Shown in pieces: positions 56,749-64,000 of a DNA stretch of 64,000 bases. Location: contig NZ_CP163435.1 in NCBI RefSeq assembly GCF_041051975.1, positions 1,364,001 to 1,428,000 of the forward strand, read 5' to 3'. This stretch comes from Streptomyces sp. R21. Its GTDB lineage: Bacteria > Actinomycetota > Actinomycetes > Streptomycetales > Streptomycetaceae. Under the pieces are notes generated by a model. It searched no databases. It saw only the letters and a list, made by a program, of their open reading frames with translations, and was not told the DNA's origin. The position numbers and the translations under genes were made by a program. Position 1 is the stretch's first letter, and each line of letters starts with the position of its first letter.

Positions 56749-58095
56749 ATGCCTCGCGTTCGCAGACTCCTCGCCTCCCTGGCGGCGACAGCCGCCACCC
56801 TCGGCGGCCTCACCGCGGCCGCACCCGCCGCGGCGGCCGCCGACTCGGGCTCGTTCAGCGTGTTCAGCTACAACGTCGCCGGACTCCCGGAGTCGCTGTC
56901 CAGCGCCTCGACCCCGCGGGACACCAGCACGACGGAGATCGGCCGCCGTATCGCGCCGTACGACATCGTGAACGTCCAGGAGGACTTCAACTACCACGCC
57001 TACCTGTACTCCACGGACACCCACGCCTACCGCACCGCGACCAGCGGCGGCGCGGGCATCGGCAGCGGCCTCAACACCGTCTCCAACTACGCCTGGGACG
57101 GCGACGACTTCGAGCGCTCCCACTGGAACTCCTGCCAGCTCGACTCGGGCGACTGCCTCACCCCCAAGGGCTTCACCTTCATGCGTGAGCGCCTCGCCGA
57201 GGGCGTCTACGTCGACTTCTACAACCTGCACACCAACGCCGGCACCAACGACGGCGACGAGGCCTCCCGCGCCGACAACCTCAAGCAGCTGACCTCGTTC
57301 ATCGGCACGCACTCGGCCGGCAACGCCGTCGTCGTGATGGGTGACACCAACACCCGCTACACCCGATCCGCCGACACCATCGCCGAGTTCGCCGCCTCCA
57401 ACGGGCTGACCGACGCCTGGGTGAAGCTCATACGCGGCGGCTCCGCCCCCGCCAAGGGCAGCGACGCGCTGGTCTGCGACCAGACCGGACCCACCGTGCC
57501 CAACACCTGCGAGGTCGTCGACAAGATCCTCTACCGGGGCAGCAGGTTCATCACCCTCAACGCCACGTCGTACAACAACGAGCACGCCTCGTTCCTCAAC
57601 TCCGAGGGCAAGATGCTCTCCGACCACGACCCGATCACCGCGAAGTTCTCCTGGTCGCGCAACTCCGCCTTCCAGCTCAGCGACCAGTTCGGCGGGCCGC
57701 ACGGCGACTACTTCAACGACATCGACCGGGTTCCCGCCGCCGCCCGGGCCACCACCCTTTCCCTGCGCGGCGCCGCGCGCGTCGACCAGATGGGTCTGAC
57801 CCTGAGCAACGGCACGACGCTCACCCACGGCGGCACTGGCGGCACCGCCTCCTCGCTGACGCTCGGCAGTGACGAGTACGCGACGTCGGTCCAGCTGTGC
57901 CAGGGCTCGAAGGACGACCACACACGGATCTTCTACGCGAAGTACACGACCAACCTCGGCCGCACCCTGGCCACCGGCACGACCACGTCCGACTGTGTGA
58001 CCCGCACCGCGCCGTCCGGCTGGCAGATCGCCGGCTTCCACGGCCGCGGCGGCGACGAGGTCGACAAGATCGGCTTCATCTACACCCAGCGCTGA
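56749..58095 (+). CDS. Secreted endonuclease/exonuclease/phosphatase-fold protein (sphingomyelinase-like) with jacalin-like C-terminal region
   Basis: A 448-residue exported protein. The signal peptide is MPRVRRLLASLAATAATLGG followed by LTAAAPAAAAA. The EEP domain has SVFSYNVAGLP, YDIVNVQEDFNYH (Glu near residue 78), FYNLHTNAGTNDGDEASRAD, VVMGDTNTRYTR (Asp/Asn near 197) and MLSDHDPITAKF (His/Asp near 293). From about residue 300 a beta-rich region (FGGPHGDYFNDIDR, LRGAARVDQMGLTLSNGTTL, HGGTGGTASSLTLG and GGDEVDKIGFIY) resembles a jacalin-like lectin. A phosphodiesterase acting on lipids or nucleic acids is likely. A terminator hairpin follows. Confidence 0.87.
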   Translation: MPRVRRLLASLAATAATLGGLTAAAPAAAAADSGSFSVFSYNVAGLPESLSSASTPRDTSTTEIGRRIAPYDIVNVQEDFNYHAYLYSTDTHAYRTATSGGAGIGSGLNTVSNYAWDGDDFERSHWNSCQLDSGDCLTPKGFTFMRERLAEGVYVDFYNLHTNAGTNDGDEASRADNLKQLTSFIGTHSAGNAVVVMGDTNTRYTRSADTIAEFAASNGLTDAWVKLIRGGSAPAKGSDALVCDQTGPTVPNTCEVVDKILYRGSRFITLNATSYNNEHASFLNSEGKMLSDHDPITAKFSWSRNSAFQLSDQFGGPHGDYFNDIDRVPAAARATTLSLRGAARVDQMGLTLSNGTTLTHGGTGGTASSLTLGSDEYATSVQLCQGSKDDHTRIFYAKYTTNLGRTLATGTTTSDCVTRTAPSGWQIAGFHGRGGDEVDKIGFIYTQR

Positions 58096-58115
58096 GCGAC
58101 GGCACCCACGTGACG

Positions 58116-58151
58116 CGAGAGGGCCCGGGGATCCTTCCTCGGGCCCTCTCG
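58116..58151. terminator. Hairpin terminator
   Basis: The 12-bp arms CGAGAGGGCCCG and CGGGCCCTCTCG enclose a 12-nt loop 20 bp after the stop of the secreted EEP-fold gene. Confidence 0.78.
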
Positions 58152-58231
58152 TGCATCGGACCCGGATGGCGGGGCACTCGGCAGTGTGCGCACACGCCAC
58201 AGGCGTACGGTGATTCGTGAGGAGCGTGGAC

Positions 58232-58930
58232 ATGACGACCTTCCGGCCCGGCACGTCGGCCACCACCGGCCACAAGCCCGGCTGGGCGGCGCTGGGGGCC
58301 TGCGCGGTCGCGGCGGCGACCGCACTCTCCGGCTGCGGAACCGAGCACGGCTCGGGCGCGCCGTCGCAGCGGCTTCCCGGCACGGGCGAGCCCGCCTCCG
58401 CGGCCCGCACCCCGAGCACCTCCACGCCGCCCGCCGGCAGCGTCACGCCCTCCCGCACCGGCTCGTCCCGGCCGCGCACCGCCTCCGTCTCCCCCACGTA
58501 CGGTTCCGCCGGCACCCGCTGCCACACCTCCGAACTGCGCGCATCCGTCGGCCGCAACGACCCGGGCGCCGGGCAGGAGAACTTCCCCCTCGTCCTGACC
58601 AACCGCTCCCAGCACACCTGCACCCTGCACGGCTATCCGGGAGCGGCCTTCGTCGACGCGTCCGGGAAGCAACTGGGCCCGGACCCCAAGCGGTCCTCGG
58701 GCACGCCCGCCACTCTCACACTGGCGCCCGGGCAGAGCGCCTCGGCCGGTCTGACGTTCTCCAACCCGCAGGTCAGCGGCGCCCGTTCGGCGACGCCCGC
58801 CGCCCTGCTCGTCACGCCACCCGACGAGCGGGACTTCCTCAAGGTGCCGTGGACACAGGGCGCGGTCCCGGTGTCCGGCAACTCCTCGTCGGTCTTCCTG
58901 ACGGTCGTGCGCTCAGGAGCGGGCGCCTGA
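58232..58930 (+). CDS. DUF4232 lipoprotein
   Basis: This 232-residue lipoprotein begins with a hydrophobic segment GWAALGACAVAAATALSGCG, whose lipobox Cys is near residue 35. A Ser/Thr/Pro-rich linker (about 40-85) follows, and then a DUF4232 domain: RCHTSELRASVGRNDPGAGQ, FPLVLTNRSQHTCTLHGYPG, LAPGQSASAGLTFSNPQ and the strand VFLTVV at the end. The two Cys (CHTSEL and HTCTLHG) probably form a disulphide. Function is unknown; such proteins are frequent in Streptomyces surfaces. GAGGAG 7 nt before ATG 58232 decides the start over a GTG at 58217. It is convergent with the ricin-domain gene. Confidence 0.85.
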   Translation: MTTFRPGTSATTGHKPGWAALGACAVAAATALSGCGTEHGSGAPSQRLPGTGEPASAARTPSTSTPPAGSVTPSRTGSSRPRTASVSPTYGSAGTRCHTSELRASVGRNDPGAGQENFPLVLTNRSQHTCTLHGYPGAAFVDASGKQLGPDPKRSSGTPATLTLAPGQSASAGLTFSNPQVSGARSATPAALLVTPPDERDFLKVPWTQGAVPVSGNSSSVFLTVVRSGAGA

Positions 58931-58949
58931 GCACGCTACGACCTCCGGA

Positions 58950-60941
58950 TCAGCGCTGGCCTCCGTAGCCGTATCCGTAGCCGCCATAGCCGTAGCCGTA
59001 ACCCCCGTAGCCATAACCGCCGTAGCCGGTGCCGCCGTACCGGCCTGTCCCGTAGCAGTAGTTGGGGTAGTAGCAGCTGCTCCCCCCGGGATACGTGGGA
59101 TTCGTCGGATTCGTGGAGTACGTGGGATGCGCGGACGGCGCGGTCGTCTTCGGTGTCGAGGGCGTGGGGGTGGGCTTGGTCGTCGGCGCGGTGGACGACG
59201 ACGTGGTCGAGTGACGGGGAGGGCCGGAGGGCTCGGGGGCCGGGGAGGTGTCCTCGGAGTCCCAGTTGACCACCTCCATCTGGAGGGCGGGTCCCGACGT
59301 GTCGAGCGTCCAGCGCTGGGGCGCCGCGTCGTCGCGGGACTTGAGAACGAGTGCCGCCTTCTCCTTGGCGGAAGCGGGGGTCAGCGCGAGGTCCTGGTTC
59401 CAGCGCGGTACGAGGGCGCCCTGAAGGGTGAAGTCGTAGCGCACGTTCTTCGTGTCCGGCTTCGACGGGCCCGTGCACGGCGCCAGTTGGACCGAGTAGC
59501 CGAGGTGGGAGTCGAGGCACAGGTCGGGGGCGTCCTGGAGCCGCAGCAGTCCGTCGGACTCGTACGACCATCGCGGGCTGGCCTCCGAGCCGCACGAGGC
59601 GAGTTCGGTCTCCGTACCGACCGCGGCCTTGTTGCCGACGAGACCGATACACAGCCCGGTCGCGGCGTTCCGGAGTCGGCCGCTCATGGCGCCGTTCGCC
59701 GAGTCGCCGCTGCCGATCCAGGACGGGTTGCCGCCCGGCCCCCGGCCCGTGCCCGAACTGGCCGCATCCGTGGGCGTGTTGCCGGACATCCCGTCGTCGC
59801 CCGAACCGAGGGCGGACCACAGGACGAGCGGGACCAGCACCAGGCCGCTCACCGTCAGCACGGCCAGCGTGAGGTTGCGGCGGCGCACGGAACGACGCGG
59901 GGCCTTGTGGGTCGGCGGTCGCGCGTCCCGTCGCCCTTCGGCCCGCGGGGGCCGGTGGCCGGCAGGCGTGTGCTGTACGCCGGCGGTCGCGGCGGATATG
60001 CCGGAGCCCACGTCTGCAGCCACGCCTGGGCCTGTGCCGGGCGTTTCGGCGGCCCCGGTCGGCGTCACTTCGACGATGGCCCCGGTCGGCGCCACTTCCA
60101 CCTCGGCGGCGGCGCGGGCCGCACGGGCTTCGAGGTAGGCCCGCGCGCCCCAGCCGAGCACGGACTCGGCGAGGGGGACGGCGAGTTCGCCGTTGAACTG
60201 GTTCAGCTGGTCGGCGGCGTAGCGGCAGTGCTCGCAGCGGGCCATATGAGCTCGCAGGTCGGGGTCGAGATCGACGCCGCCGCGCCGGACGGACACGTCG
60301 AGCATGCGGCTGTAGCGTCGGCACTCCTGCTCGGGGGCCAGTTCTCGATGGACCTCCATGCAGGCCTCGCGCAGACGTTCGCGAGCGCGCGCCAGCTCCA
60401 CGGCGGCGTCGTCGAGGTCGAGGCCCAACAGGGCGGCGGGCACCTCCAGCTGCTCGGACTCGACCTCCGTGTGCCACAGGAGGCAGCGGCTGGGCTCCCG
60501 AAGCCGCTGAAACGCCCGGGACAGCAGGCGCCTGTTCTCGCGCGGGAGGAGCCGCGCGGCAGCCCGCTCGCCGCCCGAGCCGGTCCGCAATTCGGGGTGG
60601 AGCAGCGTGTGCCGTTTGTCCGCGTCCCATTCGGCGGCGATCCGGCGCACGGTGACCAGCAGTTGCGGACGCCATGCCGTCGCAGGACCGGTTTGCCGTA
60701 GCGTGTCCCCGAACAGGCGCGTGAATGCCGCCGTGGTGAGGATTCCCGCGGGGCGTACGCCATCGGTGCACAGGCGTGCGTAAGAGAAGACGGCTTCCCA
60801 GTGCCGGTCCAGAAGTTCCCCGACGGGATAGTGCGAGGGCCTCTTCCCGGGGTTCTTCTTCAAGTCGGCCGCGAGCTGTCCGTCCGTCATTTCGAACATC
60901 CGGCCCGGGGTGGGGGGTTCCGACTGGGCTGGGTCATTCAC
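58950..60941 (-). CDS. Sigma-like/zinc-finger membrane protein with extracellular ricin-type lectin and Tyr-Gly-rich tail
   Basis: A 663-residue mosaic. Residues 1-215 resemble a degenerate ECF sigma-factor or helix-rich cytosolic region (HWEAVFSYARLCTDGVRPAG, then LLPRENRRLLSRAFQRLREP). HMARCEHCRYAAD near residues 231-243 is a zf-HC2 anti-sigma-type motif. One membrane helix lies at about 355-375 (LTLAVLTVSGLVLVPLVLWS). A ricin-B-like lectin domain (about 417-545) has SGRLRNAATGLCIGLVG and LRLQDAPDLCLDSHLGY. A Thr/Pro-rich linker leads to a tail of GYGGYGYGG-type repeats. GTG 60941 has GGGAGG upstream. It may sense surface carbohydrate and signal inward; no partner sigma gene is adjacent. 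Confidence 0.8.
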   Translation of the reverse strand: MNDPAQSEPPTPGRMFEMTDGQLAADLKKNPGKRPSHYPVGELLDRHWEAVFSYARLCTDGVRPAGILTTAAFTRLFGDTLRQTGPATAWRPQLLVTVRRIAAEWDADKRHTLLHPELRTGSGGERAAARLLPRENRRLLSRAFQRLREPSRCLLWHTEVESEQLEVPAALLGLDLDDAAVELARARERLREACMEVHRELAPEQECRRYSRMLDVSVRRGGVDLDPDLRAHMARCEHCRYAADQLNQFNGELAVPLAESVLGWGARAYLEARAARAAAEVEVAPTGAIVEVTPTGAAETPGTGPGVAADVGSGISAATAGVQHTPAGHRPPRAEGRRDARPPTHKAPRRSVRRRNLTLAVLTVSGLVLVPLVLWSALGSGDDGMSGNTPTDAASSGTGRGPGGNPSWIGSGDSANGAMSGRLRNAATGLCIGLVGNKAAVGTETELASCGSEASPRWSYESDGLLRLQDAPDLCLDSHLGYSVQLAPCTGPSKPDTKNVRYDFTLQGALVPRWNQDLALTPASAKEKAALVLKSRDDAAPQRWTLDTSGPALQMEVVNWDSEDTSPAPEPSGPPRHSTTSSSTAPTTKPTPTPSTPKTTAPSAHPTYSTNPTNPTYPGGSSCYYPNYCYGTGRYGGTGYGGYGYGGYGYGYGGYGYGYGGQR

Positions 60942-61515
60942 GTTCGCTTTCCTCCCAAAGGTAACGCCAGAATTAGTCCATACCAATGGGTATGTAGCCC
61001 GCCCGACGACACGGAAGGACTACCCATGGGGGGTTGATGTCTCGAACTCCCCCCTCTCACAGCTCTTTTGAAGCGAGGAGGGGTCGGGCGCATCGCACGC
61101 GTACAGAGAGAAGGAATTTGTCTGCACGCCGACAGGGCACACCTTTGCACAGGCCACCGAGGCGAAACAAGAGATCCTGTCAATTTCCTATTCGCATCCC
61201 GAGTGCAGCGATTGACAGAACGTCAGCGAAGACGTCTCGAAAAGAAATACGCAATCCCTGCGGTCCGGAGAAGTCGCGCCGGCCGACCGCACCAACAGCT
61301 CCGCCCCGACGGCCGCCGCCGACGGAACCACGCAGAACACGGTGTTCCCGGATCGCGCCACGGAAGTCGCCCAAGTCCGCATCGACGGGCACATCGAACC
61401 CCCACCGAACGCCGCCGACCCGCACACACTCACCCACCAGGCGAACGTTCCACCGACCCGAAAAGCCCCGACACTTCTCATTGACGGCATGGCATGCCCA
61501 TGCAATCCTCCGACA
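60942..61515. other. Gene-free upstream region of the cellulase gene
   Basis: No convincing gene lies in these 574 bp. Several short open frames exist, but none has a ribosome-binding site or recognisable product. GC is lower than in flanking genes, in particular at 61080-61270, as expected for a promoter region serving the divergent ricin-domain and GH9 genes. Confidence 0.5.
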
Positions 61516-61529
61516 TGGGAGCGCTCCCA
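61516..61529. promoter_or_regulatory. CebR box TGGGAGCGCTCCCA
   Basis: A perfect 14-bp palindrome identical to the recalled consensus for CebR, the LacI-family repressor of cello-oligosaccharide use in Streptomyces, lies 68 bp before the GH9 cellulase ATG. Relief by cellobiose is expected. Confidence 0.9.
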
Positions 61530-61597
61530 AAATGCCACCGCCCGCACGCCCGTGGCGGTGTTCGCCCTATTCGCCTCATCCCCGCCGGGAGCCGCTC

Positions 61598-63460
61598 ATG
61601 CCTGAATTCCCCTTGCCCCGCCGCCGTCTCACGCACATGGCAGTCGCCCTGCTGACCGGGGCCTTACTCTCCGGCGGTCTCGCGCTCGCCCCGGGTGCGG
61701 CCGGGCTCCCCGCCGCACCCTCCGCCGAGGCTGCGTCCCCAACTCCCGTACGGGTCAACCAAGTCGGCTATCTTCCCAACGGCCCCAAGCGCGCGACCGT
61801 GGTGACCGCAGCCACCGAGCCGCTCACCTGGCAGCTGCGCAACGCATCCGGCGCGACGGTCGCTTCGGGCTCCACCGTGAACCGCGGCCCGGACGCCGCT
61901 TCCGGGCAGTCGACCCAGGTGGCGGACTTCTCCGCGTACAAGCGGGCGGGCACCGGGTACGTCCTGGTGGTCGACGGGCAGAGCAGCGAACCCTTCGACA
62001 TCCGCACGGACCTCTACGACGGACTGCGCTCCGACTCGCTGGCGTTCTTCTACCACCAGCGCAGCGGCATCCCCATCGAGGCATCCCTGGTGGGCCCGGC
62101 GTACGCGCGCCCGGCCGGTCACCTCGGTGTCGCACCGAACCAGGGCGACACCGACGTGCCCTGCCAGGCCGGGGTGTGCGACTACACCCAGGATGTCAGG
62201 GGCGGCTGGTACGACGCGGGGGACCAGGGCAAGTACGTGGTCAACGGCGGCATTTCGACATGGCTGGTGGTCAACTCCTTCGAGCGGGCGAAGAGATCGG
62301 GTCAGGCGTCGGCGCTGGGCGACTCGACGCTGCGCGTGCCCGAGCGCGGCAACCGCGTGCCGGACGTCCTGGACGAGGCGCGCTGGGAGCTCGACTTCCT
62401 GATGCGGATGCAGATACCGGAGGGCAAGCCGTACGCCGGGATGGCCTTCCACAAGGTGCACGACGCCGCCTGGACCGGTCTGCCCACCCGCCCCGACCAG
62501 GACTCCCAGCCGCGCGAGCTGCACCGCCCGTCCACCGCGGCCACTCTCAACCTGGCGGCCGCGGCGGCCCAGTGCGCGCGCGTCTACCGGCCCTACGACG
62601 CCAAGTTCGCCGACCGGTGCCTGGTCGCGGCCAAACGCGCCTGGACCGCCGCGCAGGCCAACCCGGCGCTGTACGCACCGGATTCGGACAGCACCGGCGG
62701 CGGCGCGTACGGCGACACGCGCGTCACCGACGAGTTCTACTGGGCCGCCGCCGAGTTGTACGCCACGACCGGCAAGAGCACCTATCGCAGCGCGGTCACC
62801 TCCTCGCCCTGGCACACGTCGGCCGACGCCTTCGCTCCGCTGGGCTTCAGCTGGGCGGACACCGCCGCGCTGGGGCGGCTCACCCTGGCGACCGTCCCCA
62901 ACAAGCTTCCGGCCTCCGACATCGCGCGTGTGCGCAAGTCGGTGACGGCCGCGGCGGACGGCTATCTGTCCACGATGGCCGGCCAGGGCTACGCGGTCCC
63001 GGTCCCCGCCACCGGATATGTCTGGGGCTCCAACAGCGTGGTCACCGACAACGCGATCGTCATGGCCGTCGCCCATGAGCTGACCGGCGCCAAGCGCTAC
63101 CGCACCGGCGTACTGGAGTCGATGGACTACCTGCTGGGCCGCAACGCCCTCAACCAGTCGTACGTCACCGGGTACGGCGAGCAGTACTCCCACAACGAGC
63201 ACCACCGCTTCTGGGCGCACCAGTACGACGCCTCGCTGCCCAACCCTCCGGCGGGCGCGCTGGCGGGCGGACCCAACAGCGGGCTTCAGGACCCGGTCGC
63301 GCAGGAACAGCTGCCCGGATGCGCGCCCGCGGCCTGCTACATCGACGACATCGGCTCGTACTCGACGAACGAGGTGGCCATCAACTGGAACGCTCCGCTG
63401 GCATGGCTCGCCTCGTACGCCGCCGAGCGGCACCCCGCCGTACGGCCACAGGACTCCTGA
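61598..63460 (+). CDS. Secreted glycoside hydrolase family 9 cellulase (endoglucanase)
   Basis: A 620-residue exported enzyme. The signal is [20 protein letters not shown] followed by [16 protein letters not shown]. Next is a CelD-type N-terminal Ig-like domain ([20 protein letters not shown], about residues 48-140), then a GH9 (alpha/alpha)6 catalytic domain. The catalytic base Asp pair is in [17 protein letters not shown] (near 205-208), the His motif in [10 protein letters not shown] (near 531) and the acid Glu in [16 protein letters not shown] (near 590). There is no carbohydrate-binding module. GGGAG 6 nt upstream supports ATG 61598. A perfect CebR box implies cellobiose-induced expression. 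Confidence 0.93.
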   Translation: MPEFPLPRRRLTHMAVALLTGALLSGGLALAPGAAGLPAAPSAEAASPTPVRVNQVGYLPNGPKRATVVTAATEPLTWQLRNASGATVASGSTVNRGPDAASGQSTQVADFSAYKRAGTGYVLVVDGQSSEPFDIRTDLYDGLRSDSLAFFYHQRSGIPIEASLVGPAYARPAGHLGVAPNQGDTDVPCQAGVCDYTQDVRGGWYDAGDQGKYVVNGGISTWLVVNSFERAKRSGQASALGDSTLRVPERGNRVPDVLDEARWELDFLMRMQIPEGKPYAGMAFHKVHDAAWTGLPTRPDQDSQPRELHRPSTAATLNLAAAAAQCARVYRPYDAKFADRCLVAAKRAWTAAQANPALYAPDSDSTGGGAYGDTRVTDEFYWAAAELYATTGKSTYRSAVTSSPWHTSADAFAPLGFSWADTAALGRLTLATVPNKLPASDIARVRKSVTAAADGYLSTMAGQGYAVPVPATGYVWGSNSVVTDNAIVMAVAHELTGAKRYRTGVLESMDYLLGRNALNQSYVTGYGEQYSHNEHHRFWAHQYDASLPNPPAGALAGGPNSGLQDPVAQEQLPGCAPAACYIDDIGSYSTNEVAINWNAPLAWLASYAAERHPAVRPQDS

Positions 63461-63482
63461 CGACGACGAACGGGCATCCGCG

Positions 63483-64000
63483 TCAGTGACCGCTGATCGC
63501 CCGGGGCGTGTACGGCTGCTCCAGCTGTTCGATCTCCTTCTCGGTGAGCTCCAGGTCGAGGGAGGCGACGGCGTCGTCGAGGTGCTCGGGCTTGGTGGCA
63601 CCGACGATGGGCGCGGTCACGGCGTCCTGGTGCAGCAGCCAGGCGAGGGCGATCCGGGCGCGCGGCACGTCGCGTTCGGCGGCGATCCGGGCGACGGCGT
63701 CGACGATCTCCCGGTCGCCCTCCTGGTACAGGTTCCTGCCGAACGCGTCGGTCCGGCTGCGCGCGGTGGCCGCGCCCCAGTCACGGGTGAGGCGACCGCG
63801 CGCGAGCGGGCTCCAGGGCACCACGCCGACGCCCTGGTCCTGGCACAGCGGCAGCATCTCGCGTTCCTCCTCGCGGTAGAGGAGGTTGTAGTGGTTCTGC
63901 ATGGACACGAACCGCGTCCAGCCGTTCGCCCGTGCCGTGTACTGCGCCTTGGAGAACTGCCAGGCGTACATCGAACTCGCCCCGATGTAGCGGGCCTTGC
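63483..64000 (-). CDS. Aldo/keto reductase family protein (partial, C-terminal 172 residues)
   Basis: The gene runs off the right edge, so its N-terminus with the catalytic Tyr/Lys is not visible. The visible part has KARYIGASSMYAWQFSKAQY, FVSMQNHYNLLYREEEREML, then GVGVVPWSPLARGRLTRDWG, IALAWLLHQDAVTAPIVGAT and the end KEIEQLEQPYTPRAISGH. This is the NADPH-binding half of an AKR TIM barrel, closest to the voltage-channel-beta/YhdN-like branch. It is convergent with the cellulase gene, 22 bp apart. Confidence 0.9.
   Translation of the reverse strand, partial: KARYIGASSMYAWQFSKAQYTARANGWTRFVSMQNHYNLLYREEEREMLPLCQDQGVGVVPWSPLARGRLTRDWGAATARSRTDAFGRNLYQEGDREIVDAVARIAAERDVPRARIALAWLLHQDAVTAPIVGATKPEHLDDAVASLDLELTEKEIEQLEQPYTPRAISGH

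Noticed and set aside
61068..61605. Small genes upstream of the GH9 cellulase on either strand
   Set aside because: The frames have poor codon use, no ribosome-binding sites and no recognisable product; one overlaps the CebR box. A segment reading [12 protein letters not shown] faintly resembles transposase text but is too short to support.

Overview
The window reads as a Streptomyces (or closely related high-GC actinomycete) chromosomal segment. Base composition is strongly GC-rich with G/C third codon positions. GTG starts are common and genes are tightly overlapped (ATGA, GTGA). It encodes an ergothioneine pathway, a mycofactocin pathway, Tat- and lipoprotein-exported glycoside hydrolases, and what look like CebR- and DasR-type operators. 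No rRNA, tRNA, CRISPR array or intact insertion sequence was seen.

Region 1 (1-25.1 kb) is a large CoA-thioester catabolic cluster. It holds two CaiB/BaiF-type enzymes, two acyl-CoA synthetases, three acyl-CoA dehydrogenases, a MaoC/FAS1-like dehydratase, two enoyl-CoA hydratases, a thiolase, an aldehyde dehydrogenase, three SDRs, an F420/LLM-type oxidoreductase, an amidohydrolase-2 protein, a P450, a VOC protein, an aminoglycoside-phosphotransferase-like kinase, and a two-component flavin monooxygenase (oxygenase plus flavin reductase). The set fits activation, ring or side-chain oxidation and beta-oxidation of an unidentified alicyclic, terpenoid or steroid-like carboxylate. The substrate cannot be named from sequence.

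Region 2 (25.2-39.3 kb) is a compact mycofactocin locus, mftA-mftB-mftC-mftD-mftE-mftF on the minus strand. A divergent GMC oxidoreductase follows, and then a second catabolic block: an enoyl-CoA hydratase with an extra N-terminal domain, a YtcJ-type amidohydrolase, a CoA-transferase of unusual domain order, a DoxX-like membrane protein, an LLM oxidoreductase, an SDR and a TetR regulator. The two catabolic blocks share an AT-rich promoter motif with core AGTNNACT (seven sites). This suggests one regulon, with the TetR protein at 38.57 kb a natural but unproven candidate regulator. At two of the sites the core lies exactly 9 nt before the ATG, which suggests leaderless transcripts.

Region 3 (39.3-49.1 kb) has remnants of a mobile-element-type DUF2637 gene, a secreted GH43-like protein with an AbfB (CBM42) domain, an amidase, a small NfeD-like protein next to an SPFH/flotillin-like protein, a GH18 protein, a PemK/MazF-like protein, a secreted serine beta-lactamase/DD-peptidase family protein, and a bacterial PARG.

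Region 4 (49.3-53.7 kb) is the overlapping ergothioneine operon egtA-egtB-egtC-egtD.

Region 5 (53.7-64 kb) has an ABC sugar-binding lipoprotein with a DasR-like box, dodecin, a HAD phosphatase, a decayed AbfB domain, a secreted endonuclease/exonuclease/phosphatase-fold enzyme, a DUF4232 lipoprotein, a large sigma-like/zinc-finger/ricin-lectin membrane protein, a GH9 cellulase behind a perfect CebR-type box, and a partial aldo/keto reductase at the right edge.
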